Assembly: GCF_900547205.1 (NCBI RefSeq) | Contig: NZ_URFY01000002.1 | Location: 121,141-185,140, forward strand | DNA length: 64,000 nucleotides | Source of the DNA: an uncultured Bacteroides sp. | GTDB lineage: Bacteria; Bacteroidota; Bacteroidia; Bacteroidales; Bacteroidaceae | Reading direction: 5' to 3' | In this document: positions 52,593 through 62,301 of the stretch, piece by piece | How positions within the stretch are numbered: position 1 is the first letter of the stretch | How the letters are laid out: each line of letters begins with the position of its first letter | Notes under the pieces: model-generated | The model's database searches: none | What the model was told of the DNA's origin: nothing | What the model saw: the letters and a program-made list of their open reading frames with translations, nothing else | Position numbers and translations under genes: made by a program

Positions 52593-54839
52593 ATGAAAAA
52601 AGATTTATTGAGAGTAATTATCAGGCAAAATGCCATTTATTTGCCTTTGATAGAAGGAGCGGAAAAGCGGGAAGCATTGACTTCGACTACCATCGCATTG
52701 GTAGCCCAACTTCGCAAAGTAGGATACAGTTTGTCCGAAGAGTTGCTCCATGCGGTCAATCAGTTGTATCCCGCGAAGCAGGTGGAGATTCTTCAAGTGA
52801 TGAAAGAAGTATTGGGCGTGACGCTCAACTGGGCTCCATTGGTGAAAGGTTGGGATACGCCTACCGGAGAAACAAGATTAGACCATTTGATTACATGGAT
52901 TGCCAACATATTTAATAGCAAGAAAGGCGTGAAGCTGCCCTGCGGACACGTGATTCCCGATAACACATTCCCCTTGGAACGATACAACGGCTGCCCGTTC
53001 TGCGGAACTCCGTTTGAAACCTCCACTACGGAATACTTCGGACAGGGAAGCAAGCTCAAGGTTCTGGAACTTTGGCGTGAAAAGGAATTGAACGTTTTCT
53101 TCTGCGACTTGCTTGAATCGCGTACGGCTCTTGATGCCACACAAGTGGATAGCTTGAAGATTATGCTTGGCGAACTTCCATTGCCAGCAGTCGCAATCAA
53201 GATGAAAGAAACGCTGATGCTGGTGATAGATATATTGGTGGAGCAGGACAGGGCGAAGGAAGCGCAAATCTATTTCTCTACTCCGAACGATATATTGCGT
53301 TATCTGTGGTACAAGAAGACCGGATTCCTGCAAATCATCGAACCTAAGACTATCATCCGTAAGGCGAGTAAGAACAATGCACACATAAGTCCTGTTTTGG
53401 ATAAAAGCTGTTCGGCTGCTCAGGCGAAGCGTGAGGAACTGAAGTTGAAATACACTCGCCGTGAATGTAAAATGGTGGCTCTTTGGCTGAATAACCTGGA
53501 GATGAATTCGGAGAAAGCTTGCGAAATCATGCATCCGAAAAGAGAGATGTGGATACGTATGATACGTGCGTTGCGTCTGGCGGAATATGCCCGTAAGCCA
53601 GGATTCGAGAACTTGAAGGAGTTGATGGAAGTATTCTACTGTCAGACATATACGGTTTGGCAGGGAGAGGTGGACCGTAGCCGTTTGAAGGCGGATGCTG
53701 CACAGACATTCGCTTTGTTGAAGCAGCGGCCGGGTATGTTTGCACGTTCCTTGTTTGCCAATATGCTTTGGTTCGGTCCGGAAGAGACGTTGGCTGCATT
53801 CAGAGAAGTCGTTCATTTGCTGCCGGCTCGTCTGGTGGTCACTTTGGGTATGTATGCGGAGAGCTACTTTGAGCAAGGACATAAGAGAATGGTGAAACCT
53901 TTGGGAGGCAATGCTCTTTTGATAGAACCTCACTACTTGGTAGGCCTCTATGCGGAGGACCAGCTTAAAGCGATGGTGAAAGATGTGCAGGACTTGTGTA
54001 AGGAAGTCGTAGCTGCTCGTTTCGCCAATGCGTCGGTTGAGGGTGAAAACAAAAGCATCTATATCGACCCAATGTTATTCCATATCCCGTTGTCTATCGG
54101 CGACCGTAGCGAGACTGTTCAGGATACTTCCTGTGCCTTGCAGGGAACACGTTTCCCGGTAGAAGGAGATAAAGTACGCCTGTTCATGCAGTGGGGAAAA
54201 GGACTTCCGGCTCAGCATTTGGATATGGACTTGAGTTGCCACATTACTTTGCCTTCTGCGACGGAAGTTTGCTCTTACTTCAACTTGCAGGCCGTTGGTG
54301 CCAAACATAGCGGAGATATCCGAAGCATCCCCGACAAGAAAGGTACAGCCGAGTATATCGAATTGGATTTGAATGAACTGAACCGTGTCGGTGCGCAGTA
54401 TGTGGCTTTCACTTGCAATGCGTATAGTAATGGCGCTATCTCTCCTAATTTGGTAGTCGGTTGGATGGACTCTGCTTATCCGATGAAGATATCAGAGGAA
54501 ACAGGAGTGGCTTACGACCCTTCTTGCGTTCAACATCAGGTACGTGTTTCTCAAAGTTTGCAGAAAGGACTTGTATTCGGAGTCTTGAAGGTGAAAGAAA
54601 GAGAAATCGTCTGGCTGGAAGTTTCTTTTGGCGGACAGACTGTTCTTTCTTTGGATATGCAAGCTATCGAAAAGTATCTGGATAAACTGGATGCGAAAAC
54701 AACAGTCGGTGAACTGCTGGCTGTCAAAGCGCAGGCACAAGGATTGACGTTGGCCGATACGCCGGAAGCGGATGAAGTATATACCCGTGAATGGGCATTG
54801 AATACTGCTGCTGTGACTAAATTGCTGTTGGGGGATTAA
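52593..54839 (+). CDS. RING-like/TerD-like protein (MXAN_6230/SCO0854-type)
   Basis: 748 residues from the ATG at 52593; an upstream in-frame ATG at 52548 is less likely. Mostly helical. A zinc-knuckle/RING-like patch lies at about 116-137: LPCGHVIPDNTFPLERYNGC and CPFCGTPFET. The C-terminal part (about 530-680) resembles TerD: RLFMQWGKGLPAQHLDMDLS, TEVCSYFNLQAVGAKHSGDI, EYIELDLNELNRV and FTCNAYSNGAISPNLVVGWM. TerD folds bind calcium and belong to the tellurite/stress and phage-inhibition systems. I recall this architecture from surveys of Ter-linked systems, where it occurs with large DUF4132-type helical proteins; one is encoded 2.3 kb downstream. A stress or defence role is inferred, not shown. 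Candidate small RNAs lie on both sides. Confidence 0.78.
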   Translation: MKKDLLRVIIRQNAIYLPLIEGAEKREALTSTTIALVAQLRKVGYSLSEELLHAVNQLYPAKQVEILQVMKEVLGVTLNWAPLVKGWDTPTGETRLDHLITWIANIFNSKKGVKLPCGHVIPDNTFPLERYNGCPFCGTPFETSTTEYFGQGSKLKVLELWREKELNVFFCDLLESRTALDATQVDSLKIMLGELPLPAVAIKMKETLMLVIDILVEQDRAKEAQIYFSTPNDILRYLWYKKTGFLQIIEPKTIIRKASKNNAHISPVLDKSCSAAQAKREELKLKYTRRECKMVALWLNNLEMNSEKACEIMHPKREMWIRMIRALRLAEYARKPGFENLKELMEVFYCQTYTVWQGEVDRSRLKADAAQTFALLKQRPGMFARSLFANMLWFGPEETLAAFREVVHLLPARLVVTLGMYAESYFEQGHKRMVKPLGGNALLIEPHYLVGLYAEDQLKAMVKDVQDLCKEVVAARFANASVEGENKSIYIDPMLFHIPLSIGDRSETVQDTSCALQGTRFPVEGDKVRLFMQWGKGLPAQHLDMDLSCHITLPSATEVCSYFNLQAVGAKHSGDIRSIPDKKGTAEYIELDLNELNRVGAQYVAFTCNAYSNGAISPNLVVGWMDSAYPMKISEETGVAYDPSCVQHQVRVSQSLQKGLVFGVLKVKEREIVWLEVSFGGQTVLSLDMQAIEKYLDKLDAKTTVGELLAVKAQAQGLTLADTPEADEVYTREWALNTAAVTKLLLGD

Positions 54840-54907
54840 TTTCTTTGGATACTCAAATACTTTAAACGCTTTTTTAGATTCAATATTTTTATTGCTATAT
54901 TTGCCAG

Positions 54908-54997
54908 CAGAAACATGAAAATAGGGTCAAGCACGGGTTACTTCAAAAACCACTTGAAAATGTACTTGTGCGATTATCCGTTTTCATGTTTCTTTTA
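54908..54997 (+). ncRNA. Candidate small RNA, copy 2
   Basis: It begins about 5 nt after a TATATTTG -7 element (54896-54903). GAAACATGAAAA (54910-54921) pairs perfectly with TTTTCATGTTTC (54981-54992), followed by TTTT, a complete terminator-like closing stem. Inner stem GCAC/GTGC; loop blocks CGGGTTACTTCAA and GATTATCC match copy 1. It ends next to the convergent MFS gene, whose transcripts it could also help terminate. Confidence 0.7.
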
Positions 54998-55007
54998 TCC
55001 GTCTATT

Positions 55008-56237
55008 TTACGGTCTGCGCTCCCTCTCCAGATTCCTCACCGCAGAACTGAACAACAACAATAATCCGGTGATACTGACCGCTACACCTCCGATGATAAA
55101 GATATTCTCCACCCCCAATTTGTCGGCAATGAATCCGGTAAGCAATATTCCGATAACGGAAGGAAGCAAGGTGATACTTCCATACAAAGAAAAGATGCGT
55201 CCCAGATAGGCAGGCTCAAACTGAGTTTGCAGAAGTGCGGTAAAGGGCCCTGTATATAAAGGTAAGACCAATCCCTGAACTACAGTGAACACAGCATATG
55301 CGATAAAGTAATCGGAGGGTAATATGCCGCACACTGCCAACGATACTCCCAGGCCAAAATATCCTGTAATAAGTAGGAACGCTTTCCTTATCTTAGTGTT
55401 CCACACTCCTAAAATCAAACCACCTGCCAGCATACCTATTCCGAAAAGCATTTCTATCAGGCTGACCTGATAAGGAGTTCCGTTGAAATATTGTAAGGTC
55501 ATCAACGGCATCACCACTACAATCGGCATGACGAAGAAAGTCACCACAATCTCCGAAACCATCAGCCAACTCATCCCCCGGTTGCGTAAGATTATCCGTC
55601 CTCCTTCATACATCTCCTGCAATACATTTCTGGAAGTCTCCTTCTTTTCAGGATTGGGGATGGAGACGAACAGTAAAGAAACACAAGCCAGAAAGGCACC
55701 TAGTACATCCAGCATCATAACAACGCTCATATTGAATGTGAGCAAAATAGTAGCGCCAAGCATCGGCCCGCAAATGTTGCTTACCGATTGAATCACTTCG
55801 TTGATTCCCGCAATGCGAACCAGTTCGGAAGGAGGAGCCAGCAAAGGAATAGATGATTTCATCGCAGGAGAATGGAAAGCACCGCCTACCGATCTCAGCA
55901 TCAACAATAAATAGATAGACCACAGCTCTACCATATCCCAATAAAACAGTAGGGCAATGACTGCCGAGCAGACGGCGACAAAACTATCTGCACCTATCAT
56001 TGTCCATTTCCGGTTCCAGCGGTCTACAAATACGCCCGCTACGGGCCCCAACACAATTTGGGGCAATAGTCCCGCAATGGTGGCATACGCAAGTACTTCT
56101 GCCGATCCCGTCTCCATTCCTATCCACAGCACCATCGCAAATTGTGCAATCGAACTGCTTAATATAGAGAATAATTGTCCGGTCCAGATGATGATAAATT
56201 TTCTTTTCCAGTTGTTATTTGTTTCCGCTGTATCCAT
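55008..56237 (-). CDS. MFS transporter (EntS-like, multidrug/siderophore efflux type)
   Basis: 409 residues with 12 membrane helices. The MFS_3/EntS-like pattern is seen: FIIIWTGQLFSILSSSIAQF, ILGPVAGVFVDRWNRKWTMI (the loop 2-3 signature) and MIGADSFVAVCSAVIALLFY, with a second-half repeat ILTGFIADKLGVENIFIIGG. Likely an exporter of a small hydrophobic or siderophore-like compound. A TAAATTTG -7 element lies upstream on the minus strand (56267-56274). It is transcribed against the genes around it and ends next to small RNA copy 2. Confidence 0.85.
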   Translation of the reverse strand: MDTAETNNNWKRKFIIIWTGQLFSILSSSIAQFAMVLWIGMETGSAEVLAYATIAGLLPQIVLGPVAGVFVDRWNRKWTMIGADSFVAVCSAVIALLFYWDMVELWSIYLLLMLRSVGGAFHSPAMKSSIPLLAPPSELVRIAGINEVIQSVSNICGPMLGATILLTFNMSVVMMLDVLGAFLACVSLLFVSIPNPEKKETSRNVLQEMYEGGRIILRNRGMSWLMVSEIVVTFFVMPIVVVMPLMTLQYFNGTPYQVSLIEMLFGIGMLAGGLILGVWNTKIRKAFLLITGYFGLGVSLAVCGILPSDYFIAYAVFTVVQGLVLPLYTGPFTALLQTQFEPAYLGRIFSLYGSITLLPSVIGILLTGFIADKLGVENIFIIGGVAVSITGLLLLFSSAVRNLERERRP

Positions 56238-56493
56238 TTCTATCTTGTATATTATATAAAGAGGAGCAAATTTAGATAAAACCCCGGTTTTTTATGACTG
56301 TTTAATCAGAAAATTCTATTAGATGCAGGCAGTCATCGCTAAGTTGCTGTTGGATGATTGACTTCAATGCATAAATTCTTTCTTTTCTTGCTAGGAATTG
56401 AATATCGCATTGCACAAAAGTGTACCTTTGTATACTCGGTTATTGGGCATATATTGATAAAAAAGTAGTTAGTTTGAACAATTTAATATATCA

Positions 56494-57051
56494 ATGGAAA
56501 TAAAGTATTTTGAGCACAGGACAGACTGGCGAAAGTGGTTGACGGGCAACTTTGAAACCGCCAATGATATTTGGTTTGTATTTCCAAGTAAATCTTCGGG
56601 CAAAAAAAGTATCACATATAACGACGCTGTTGAAGAAGCCCTTTGTTTCGGATGGATTGACAGCACCATAAAGGCGCTTGATGAAGAACATAAAATTCAG
56701 CATTTCACACCCAGAAACCCTAAAAGCACTTATTCGCAAGCTAACAAAGAAAGACTTAAGTGGCTGTTGGAAAACAAAATGATTCACTCTAATTTTGAGG
56801 ATATAATACGGGGCGTGTTGGCTGAACCTTTTGTTTTTCCGAATGATATAGTCGACAGATTGAAGGAAGATAAAACGACATGGGAATATTATCAGCATTT
56901 TTCTGATGCTTACAAACGTATCCGAATAGCATACATTGAAGCTGCTAGGAAACGACCGGAAGAATTTGAAAAACGACTGAACAACTTTATCAATAAAACG
57001 AAAGAAAATAAAATGATAAAAGGATTTGGCGGGATTGATAAATACTATTAA
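56494..57051 (+). CDS. YdeI/OmpD-associated (OmdA) family protein
   Basis: 185 residues. Family features: RTDWRKWLTGNFETANDIWF, YNDAVEEALCFGWIDSTIKA (hallmark AL.FGWIDs) and FTPRNPKSTYSQANKERLKW. The C-terminal Lys-rich helices end AARKRPEEFEKRLNNFINKT. Family members have been linked to bacteriocin protection and envelope stress, without a known mechanism. It lies 57 bp upstream of the DUF4132 gene, so the two may be co-transcribed. Confidence 0.85.
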   Translation: MEIKYFEHRTDWRKWLTGNFETANDIWFVFPSKSSGKKSITYNDAVEEALCFGWIDSTIKALDEEHKIQHFTPRNPKSTYSQANKERLKWLLENKMIHSNFEDIIRGVLAEPFVFPNDIVDRLKEDKTTWEYYQHFSDAYKRIRIAYIEAARKRPEEFEKRLNNFINKTKENKMIKGFGGIDKYY

Positions 57052-57108
57052 TCCCCCAAGTATCACATACATACTGAATGAAAGTTTAAATATTAGCCAA
57101 GATACACT

Positions 57109-60100
57109 ATGAGACTCACCTGGGATAAAAAGGCGGATGCTTTGCAGCAACCCTATCTGCAAAAGATTGAGAAAAAGAAACTACTGCTGCTTGGAGTCAA
57201 TCGGAAACTTTATGATTGCCTATGCTCGGAATCTTCGCACGAGTATAGTGTGGTGGAAGAAAACGCAGAAGGAGTATTGGTGAACTTTGCCAGGGAGAAG
57301 CGTTGTGCTTCCCTTGTTTCCCTCTACGATACGTATAAATCAGTCTTTCAAACCATGCTGGGGGAACGCTACGGAGCAATGTTTCGGCTCTTCCTGCTGA
57401 ATATCTCCCGCTATCCTTATCAAACAGGTATGTATCGGCGTTCGCAACGTTCGTCGGAAGCTGCGCGGCATTGCGGTCTGGCACTTCAAGGTCTGAAAGA
57501 ACTTCTGTATGTCAGAGCTTTCGATTTGGAAGACGAAGTTCTGCTGGAATGTTCCAAACAAGATAAAGTGATTCGCGACGGGCTTACTTCCGCTTGGTTC
57601 ACCGTTCAGTTATTGCAGAATAATTCCTTGGTGATTGATTATCTGCGCGAAGCGATGTGTAGCGATAACAATCATATCACACTGACTTATCCGATGCTGA
57701 CTGCCATAGTCCGTTCCGACAATAGCGAACTTCTGGAACTGGAAGGGAAGTTACTCCTTGCCGCCCGTCTGCAAGAAGGATTGCGTCAGTCTATCGTCGA
57801 AACGATGGATAACGGTACGGCCGAGGCGCATCTCTATTTGATGAAGATAATACTGGATAATGATTTGATTCGTTACAGTGCCGTATTTCGTGGAGTGCTG
57901 ACGTGGTGCGGCATCGGAACGGATTATGTGGAAACAAAACGTATCCCGAAAAAGATAATCAACCGTGCCTACGAACTTCTCACTGACGAGGCGCAGCGTA
58001 TTGAAGCCTTGAACAGCAATGACAACATGGAGCAATATCTTGCCTGGTGGAGTCTCGGCTTTTATGAATTTCAGAATATTGCTTCCCGATTGCGCGAACT
58101 GCTGCAAAAAGATGAACTGCTACAAGAGAATAATATTTCCAGGCTCACGATTCCTCTGTTTACGTATGTGAGTTTCTGTTACAACTACGACTCGTTCTTT
58201 CCTATTCTGAAAGAATCGGTGCGTAAATTGCACGAGCATCCCATCATCGTGGCCCACAGTCTCCAATACTATCTCACAGGAATCCCTCTTGACTTCGATG
58301 CGAAATCCATCCGTCAGAGATTCCGTTCCTATTCTCTGGAACAATTCTTTGATAATGAGGCGGAAGCACTGGAGCAATTCAACTACATCCGGCACACGTT
58401 GAGCCTTATGTCGAAAGACATAGAATACGGGGCGAACATCTTTCCGTGGCTCTCTTTCAAGATGACGCGGGAAAGTGTAGCATTGGTTCTTGCTAAAATT
58501 GCCTTGCTGGTGAAAACTCCGTCCATGAAGGAGAATATGAGTGAGTGGCTCAGTTTTCTTTCCACTTCCACCCGTCTGGCGGTGATGGAAGCGTTAGGGG
58601 ATAGTGGCGTATCTGCCGAACGGCGCAAAAGTCTGTTTGCCATGGTGACCGACCGCTCCATGTACAATCGCAGTGAAGCATTGAAAGAGCTTGGAAGGAT
58701 GAAAGATATCACCGATGAAGAATATCGGGAGTTGGAAGAAAATCTTCGCTTGAAATATGAAGATATGCGTTCAGGCATTATTGATATCTTGTTGAAGCGG
58801 AAAGACGAGAAGGCATTGGAAGCAGCCGTTGACCGTCTTTTGCGCCATAAAGCAAGCGAACCCCGACTGGCGGGACTGGATATAATGATGCGTCTTCGGA
58901 AAAAGAATCCCCGTCATCCGATAGTTCTCAGAAAGCTGGAGGTGGTGAATGCAATAGCCCAGCCGTCTGCACAGGAGCAGATACTGATAGACCAGTTGTC
59001 TGGTAAATTTTCGGCAATGGACTATAAACTGGCGGATGGACTTGGATTGCTGACGGATGGAAAAGAGATGCCGGCAACGTGCCTTGTCTCTATAAATAAA
59101 GAGGATGCAAATTCTTTTTCGGAGAGACTTACTTTATTGCTGCCGGAAGGGAATGTGTGTAAAAGATGGTTGGCAACGCTGACCGGAATAGGCTATCGCT
59201 GCCGTGCCTTGACATTGCTCGAACGTATGTGCAAGTTGGCACGTTCGCTCTATGGACGCGAGTATCGAAGTGTATATGGAGAAGATCTCATTTATGGTCA
59301 GGAAGAGTTTCTTCATCCTTCGCCGATTAGTGAGGGAAAGGGGATAGATGTTTATCCGTTTGCTGAGGTCTGGAAGGAATTTTATGAGAAAGAGATAAAG
59401 GAAGACAGTGCCTTGTTTCAGTTGAGGTTGGCTACGGTTTGTGCCGATAGCTGGGATGAGAAACTGTTGCTGAGGATATACACTCCCATCCGTCCGGATT
59501 GCATTTGGAAAGAATGGATGAAGCAGGATAAGCGTGAGCGGGCTATAGTGAACTGTGTGCTTAGCAACTATTCTTTGAATGGACTGAATGATGAAATGCG
59601 GAAGTTATCTGTCGGGTTCGTGTGCAGGCTGACAAAGATAGCGGACGAAAGAAAACAGTATATAAAAGTAAAAGAAAGCTGGGGTTACCAATCTTATAAG
59701 CATATCACTCAATCGGGCGGGGTAAGCGTTTGGTTGTCCTATCTGAGTGGAATGTGCGGCAAGATGGATGATGAGGCTTTCAGGGAGGTTTTTTCAGCAT
59801 TATACAAGTTCTACAAGAAGATGAAATTCTATAGGTGCACTCAGGCTAAGTTAGCTGAAGGAACCATATTGCTTGATATGCACTATCCGAATATGGGCGA
59901 CTTTTGCCGTGCCTTCGAGCTTGAATTGGTTTCGCATGACGAGTTGGTGCGTGAGTTGACGATGCGTCCTCAATCGGCTTCCAATTTACATGAGATTCAG
60001 GCTTTCTTCGCCGGTGTCCCTCAGATATTCTACCGGAATAGCATTAAGGAGAAATACGCAGAATATTCGTTCGCCATCCCCCGTCGAGTGGTAGAAGAGG

Positions 60101-62169
60101 TCGGTCAACGGATTCTAGACATAGAGTTGTCACGTGGTGAGTCAACGACCGAAGTCTCTTATTTGGCAGCTAAAATGAGTATCGTGAAAGGCAGTGAGAA
60201 TCTGATTCGTATTCTTGCCGCATTAGGAAAAGCATCTTTCGTCATCGGGAATATATCTTCTCCGGACGTTACTTCCAAGAAAGAAATGCTGTCTTATCTT
60301 TTGCAGCATAGCCGTCCGGATTCGGAAGATACGCCGGATCAACTTCGTGAACTTCAACGACAGGCGGGAATAGACGATAGGAGGATGGTGGATGCTGCTT
60401 TGTACGTGCCCGAATGGGCGCATATAATAGAGAGTGCTATCGGCTGGGAGGGCTTGACGAGTACTTGTTATTATTTTCATGCGCACGTCAGTGATGTATG
60501 TTCCGATCAGAAAAAAGCAGTTATTGCACGCTATACGCCCATCGATGTGGATGATTTCCAGCGGGGAGTGTTTGATATAAACTGGTTTCGCGAGGCTTAT
60601 GAGACGATGGGAGAGAAGCGTTTCGCAGTTGTATATGCCGCCGCAAAGTATGTGTCGAACGGAACAGCGCATGGGCGGGCACGGAAGTATGCCGATGCGG
60701 TGACAGGCAAGATGAGTGAGGAAGCGATGAAGGCGGAGATTGTGGCGAAAAGAAACAAGGACTTGCTGATGAGCTACGGGTTGATTCCTGTGCGCAATGA
60801 GGAGGATTTGGTGAGTCGCTATCAATATATACGGCAGTTCCAGAAAGAAAGCCGCGCATTCGGTGCACAGCGTCAGAATAGTGAGAAGGTGGCTGTGGAA
60901 GTCGCCTTGCAGAATCTTTCCGTCAATATGGGATACGAAGACGTGACACGTCTGGTCTGGAGGATGGAGACATTGCTCACCGAACAGATGGGCAAGTATT
61001 TTGAAGGGATTGAAGCGGAAGGAATGCGGATATTGATTCGTATCACTCCCGAAGGAAAGCCGGAGTTGCGAATCGAACAGGATGGAAAAGTGAAGAAGAG
61101 TGTTCCAACCGTCTTGAAGAAGCATCCTTATCTTCAAGAGGTGAAAGACGTTTGCAAAGAACTGAAAGCACAAGCGTCGCGCTCACGGTCATTGTTTGAA
61201 AAGGCGATGAATGACGGAACAACATTCCCGGCTTCGGAAGTGGCAATGTTGATGCGCAATCCTATTCTCAATCCGTTGATAAGTAAGTTGGTGTTTGTTT
61301 GTGACGTGTCGCAGGCAATCGGTTTTTATGGTACGGATGAATTGGCTGCTCAGTGCGACGATAAACTGCGCATAGCCCATCCGGTAGACTTATTTCAAAG
61401 CAAGCAATGGAGCATTTATCAAAAATATCTTTTTAGGGAGAATATCCGGCAACCGTTCAAGCAAATATTCCGCGAACTATATATGCCCACCGCCGAAGAA
61501 CTTGAAAGTGTCGATACCCGTCGTTATTCCGGTTATCAGATACAGCCGGTACGTGCAAAAACATTGTTGGCGGGACGTGGCTGGGTGGTCGATTATGAAG
61601 ACGGCTTGCAACGTGTTTATTATCAAGAAGACGTCGTGGCTGTTCTTCATTCGCTTGCCGACTGGTTCTCTCCATCGGAAATTGAATGTCCTGCCATTGA
61701 GTGGGTGGCTTTCTATCAGCGCCGTACAGGGAAGCCGCTTCAAATCAAGAACATACCTTCCCGCGTTTTCTCCGAAATCATGCGAGATGTTGACTTGGCA
61801 GTTAGCGTAGCTCATGTGGGAGGCGTAGACCCGGAAACGAGTCATTCGACGATAGAAATGCGGCGTACGATAGTAGAGTGCATCCTGCCGATGTTTAAAC
61901 TTACCAATGTCTTTTTCAAAGGAAACTTTGTATATGTGGAAGGCAAACTTGCCACCTACAATATTCATCTGGGAAGTGCGGTGGTTCATCAAAGCACCGG
62001 AAATGCCATTAATATCCTGCCTGTTCATTCGCAGCAGCGGGGCAAACTGTTCCTGCCGTTCCTTGACGAAGATCCGAAAACAGCGGAACTGGTGTCGAAA
62101 GTGCTGTTGCTGGCGCAGGACGAGAAGATTAAAGATCCTTTTATAATGGATCAGATTCAGACAGAATGA
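57109..62169 (+). CDS. Giant DUF4132 (MolR-like) helical protein
   Basis: 1686 residues, cytoplasmic. N-terminal half helical; about 510-610 shows HEAT-like repeats (MYNRSEALKELGRMKDITDE, MRSGIIDILLKRKDEKALEA). The last 200 or so residues (from about 1475: QIQPVRAKTLLAGRGWVVDY) carry the DUF4132 signature and finish KLFLPFLDEDPKTAELVSKV and LLLAQDEKIKDPFIM. Proteins of this kind (MolR/WGR-linked) are large alpha-solenoids of unknown activity, often encoded near Ter-type, MoxR or RING genes. Here the RING/TerD-like gene is 2.3 kb upstream, with a YdeI-type gene between. No nuclease, kinase or ATPase motif is recognisable. It may be a scaffold. Confidence 0.83.
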   Translation: MRLTWDKKADALQQPYLQKIEKKKLLLLGVNRKLYDCLCSESSHEYSVVEENAEGVLVNFAREKRCASLVSLYDTYKSVFQTMLGERYGAMFRLFLLNISRYPYQTGMYRRSQRSSEAARHCGLALQGLKELLYVRAFDLEDEVLLECSKQDKVIRDGLTSAWFTVQLLQNNSLVIDYLREAMCSDNNHITLTYPMLTAIVRSDNSELLELEGKLLLAARLQEGLRQSIVETMDNGTAEAHLYLMKIILDNDLIRYSAVFRGVLTWCGIGTDYVETKRIPKKIINRAYELLTDEAQRIEALNSNDNMEQYLAWWSLGFYEFQNIASRLRELLQKDELLQENNISRLTIPLFTYVSFCYNYDSFFPILKESVRKLHEHPIIVAHSLQYYLTGIPLDFDAKSIRQRFRSYSLEQFFDNEAEALEQFNYIRHTLSLMSKDIEYGANIFPWLSFKMTRESVALVLAKIALLVKTPSMKENMSEWLSFLSTSTRLAVMEALGDSGVSAERRKSLFAMVTDRSMYNRSEALKELGRMKDITDEEYRELEENLRLKYEDMRSGIIDILLKRKDEKALEAAVDRLLRHKASEPRLAGLDIMMRLRKKNPRHPIVLRKLEVVNAIAQPSAQEQILIDQLSGKFSAMDYKLADGLGLLTDGKEMPATCLVSINKEDANSFSERLTLLLPEGNVCKRWLATLTGIGYRCRALTLLERMCKLARSLYGREYRSVYGEDLIYGQEEFLHPSPISEGKGIDVYPFAEVWKEFYEKEIKEDSALFQLRLATVCADSWDEKLLLRIYTPIRPDCIWKEWMKQDKRERAIVNCVLSNYSLNGLNDEMRKLSVGFVCRLTKIADERKQYIKVKESWGYQSYKHITQSGGVSVWLSYLSGMCGKMDDEAFREVFSALYKFYKKMKFYRCTQAKLAEGTILLDMHYPNMGDFCRAFELELVSHDELVRELTMRPQSASNLHEIQAFFAGVPQIFYRNSIKEKYAEYSFAIPRRVVEEVGQRILDIELSRGESTTEVSYLAAKMSIVKGSENLIRILAALGKASFVIGNISSPDVTSKKEMLSYLLQHSRPDSEDTPDQLRELQRQAGIDDRRMVDAALYVPEWAHIIESAIGWEGLTSTCYYFHAHVSDVCSDQKKAVIARYTPIDVDDFQRGVFDINWFREAYETMGEKRFAVVYAAAKYVSNGTAHGRARKYADAVTGKMSEEAMKAEIVAKRNKDLLMSYGLIPVRNEEDLVSRYQYIRQFQKESRAFGAQRQNSEKVAVEVALQNLSVNMGYEDVTRLVWRMETLLTEQMGKYFEGIEAEGMRILIRITPEGKPELRIEQDGKVKKSVPTVLKKHPYLQEVKDVCKELKAQASRSRSLFEKAMNDGTTFPASEVAMLMRNPILNPLISKLVFVCDVSQAIGFYGTDELAAQCDDKLRIAHPVDLFQSKQWSIYQKYLFRENIRQPFKQIFRELYMPTAEELESVDTRRYSGYQIQPVRAKTLLAGRGWVVDYEDGLQRVYYQEDVVAVLHSLADWFSPSEIECPAIEWVAFYQRRTGKPLQIKNIPSRVFSEIMRDVDLAVSVAHVGGVDPETSHSTIEMRRTIVECILPMFKLTNVFFKGNFVYVEGKLATYNIHLGSAVVHQSTGNAINILPVHSQQRGKLFLPFLDEDPKTAELVSKVLLLAQDEKIKDPFIMDQIQTE

Positions 62170-62301
62170 AAGAATGCATTGGCATCCTTATATTGATATA
62201 ATCAACCTCCGCTGACTGTTATGTTCCAAGCATCCATAAACATTCCGTTTAACATATCTGTTTCAGGATGATATGCTTAATTTGGAAATTAAAAACTTAG
62301 A

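Noticed and set aside
52878..53933. Minus-strand open frame of 351 codons
   Set aside because: It is antisense to the RING/TerD-like gene; no domain pattern and no promoter.
60223..61173. Minus-strand open frame of 316 codons
   Set aside because: It is contained in the DUF4132 gene, whose plus-strand product is continuous and recognisable; the antisense product is low-complexity His/Cys/Leu.
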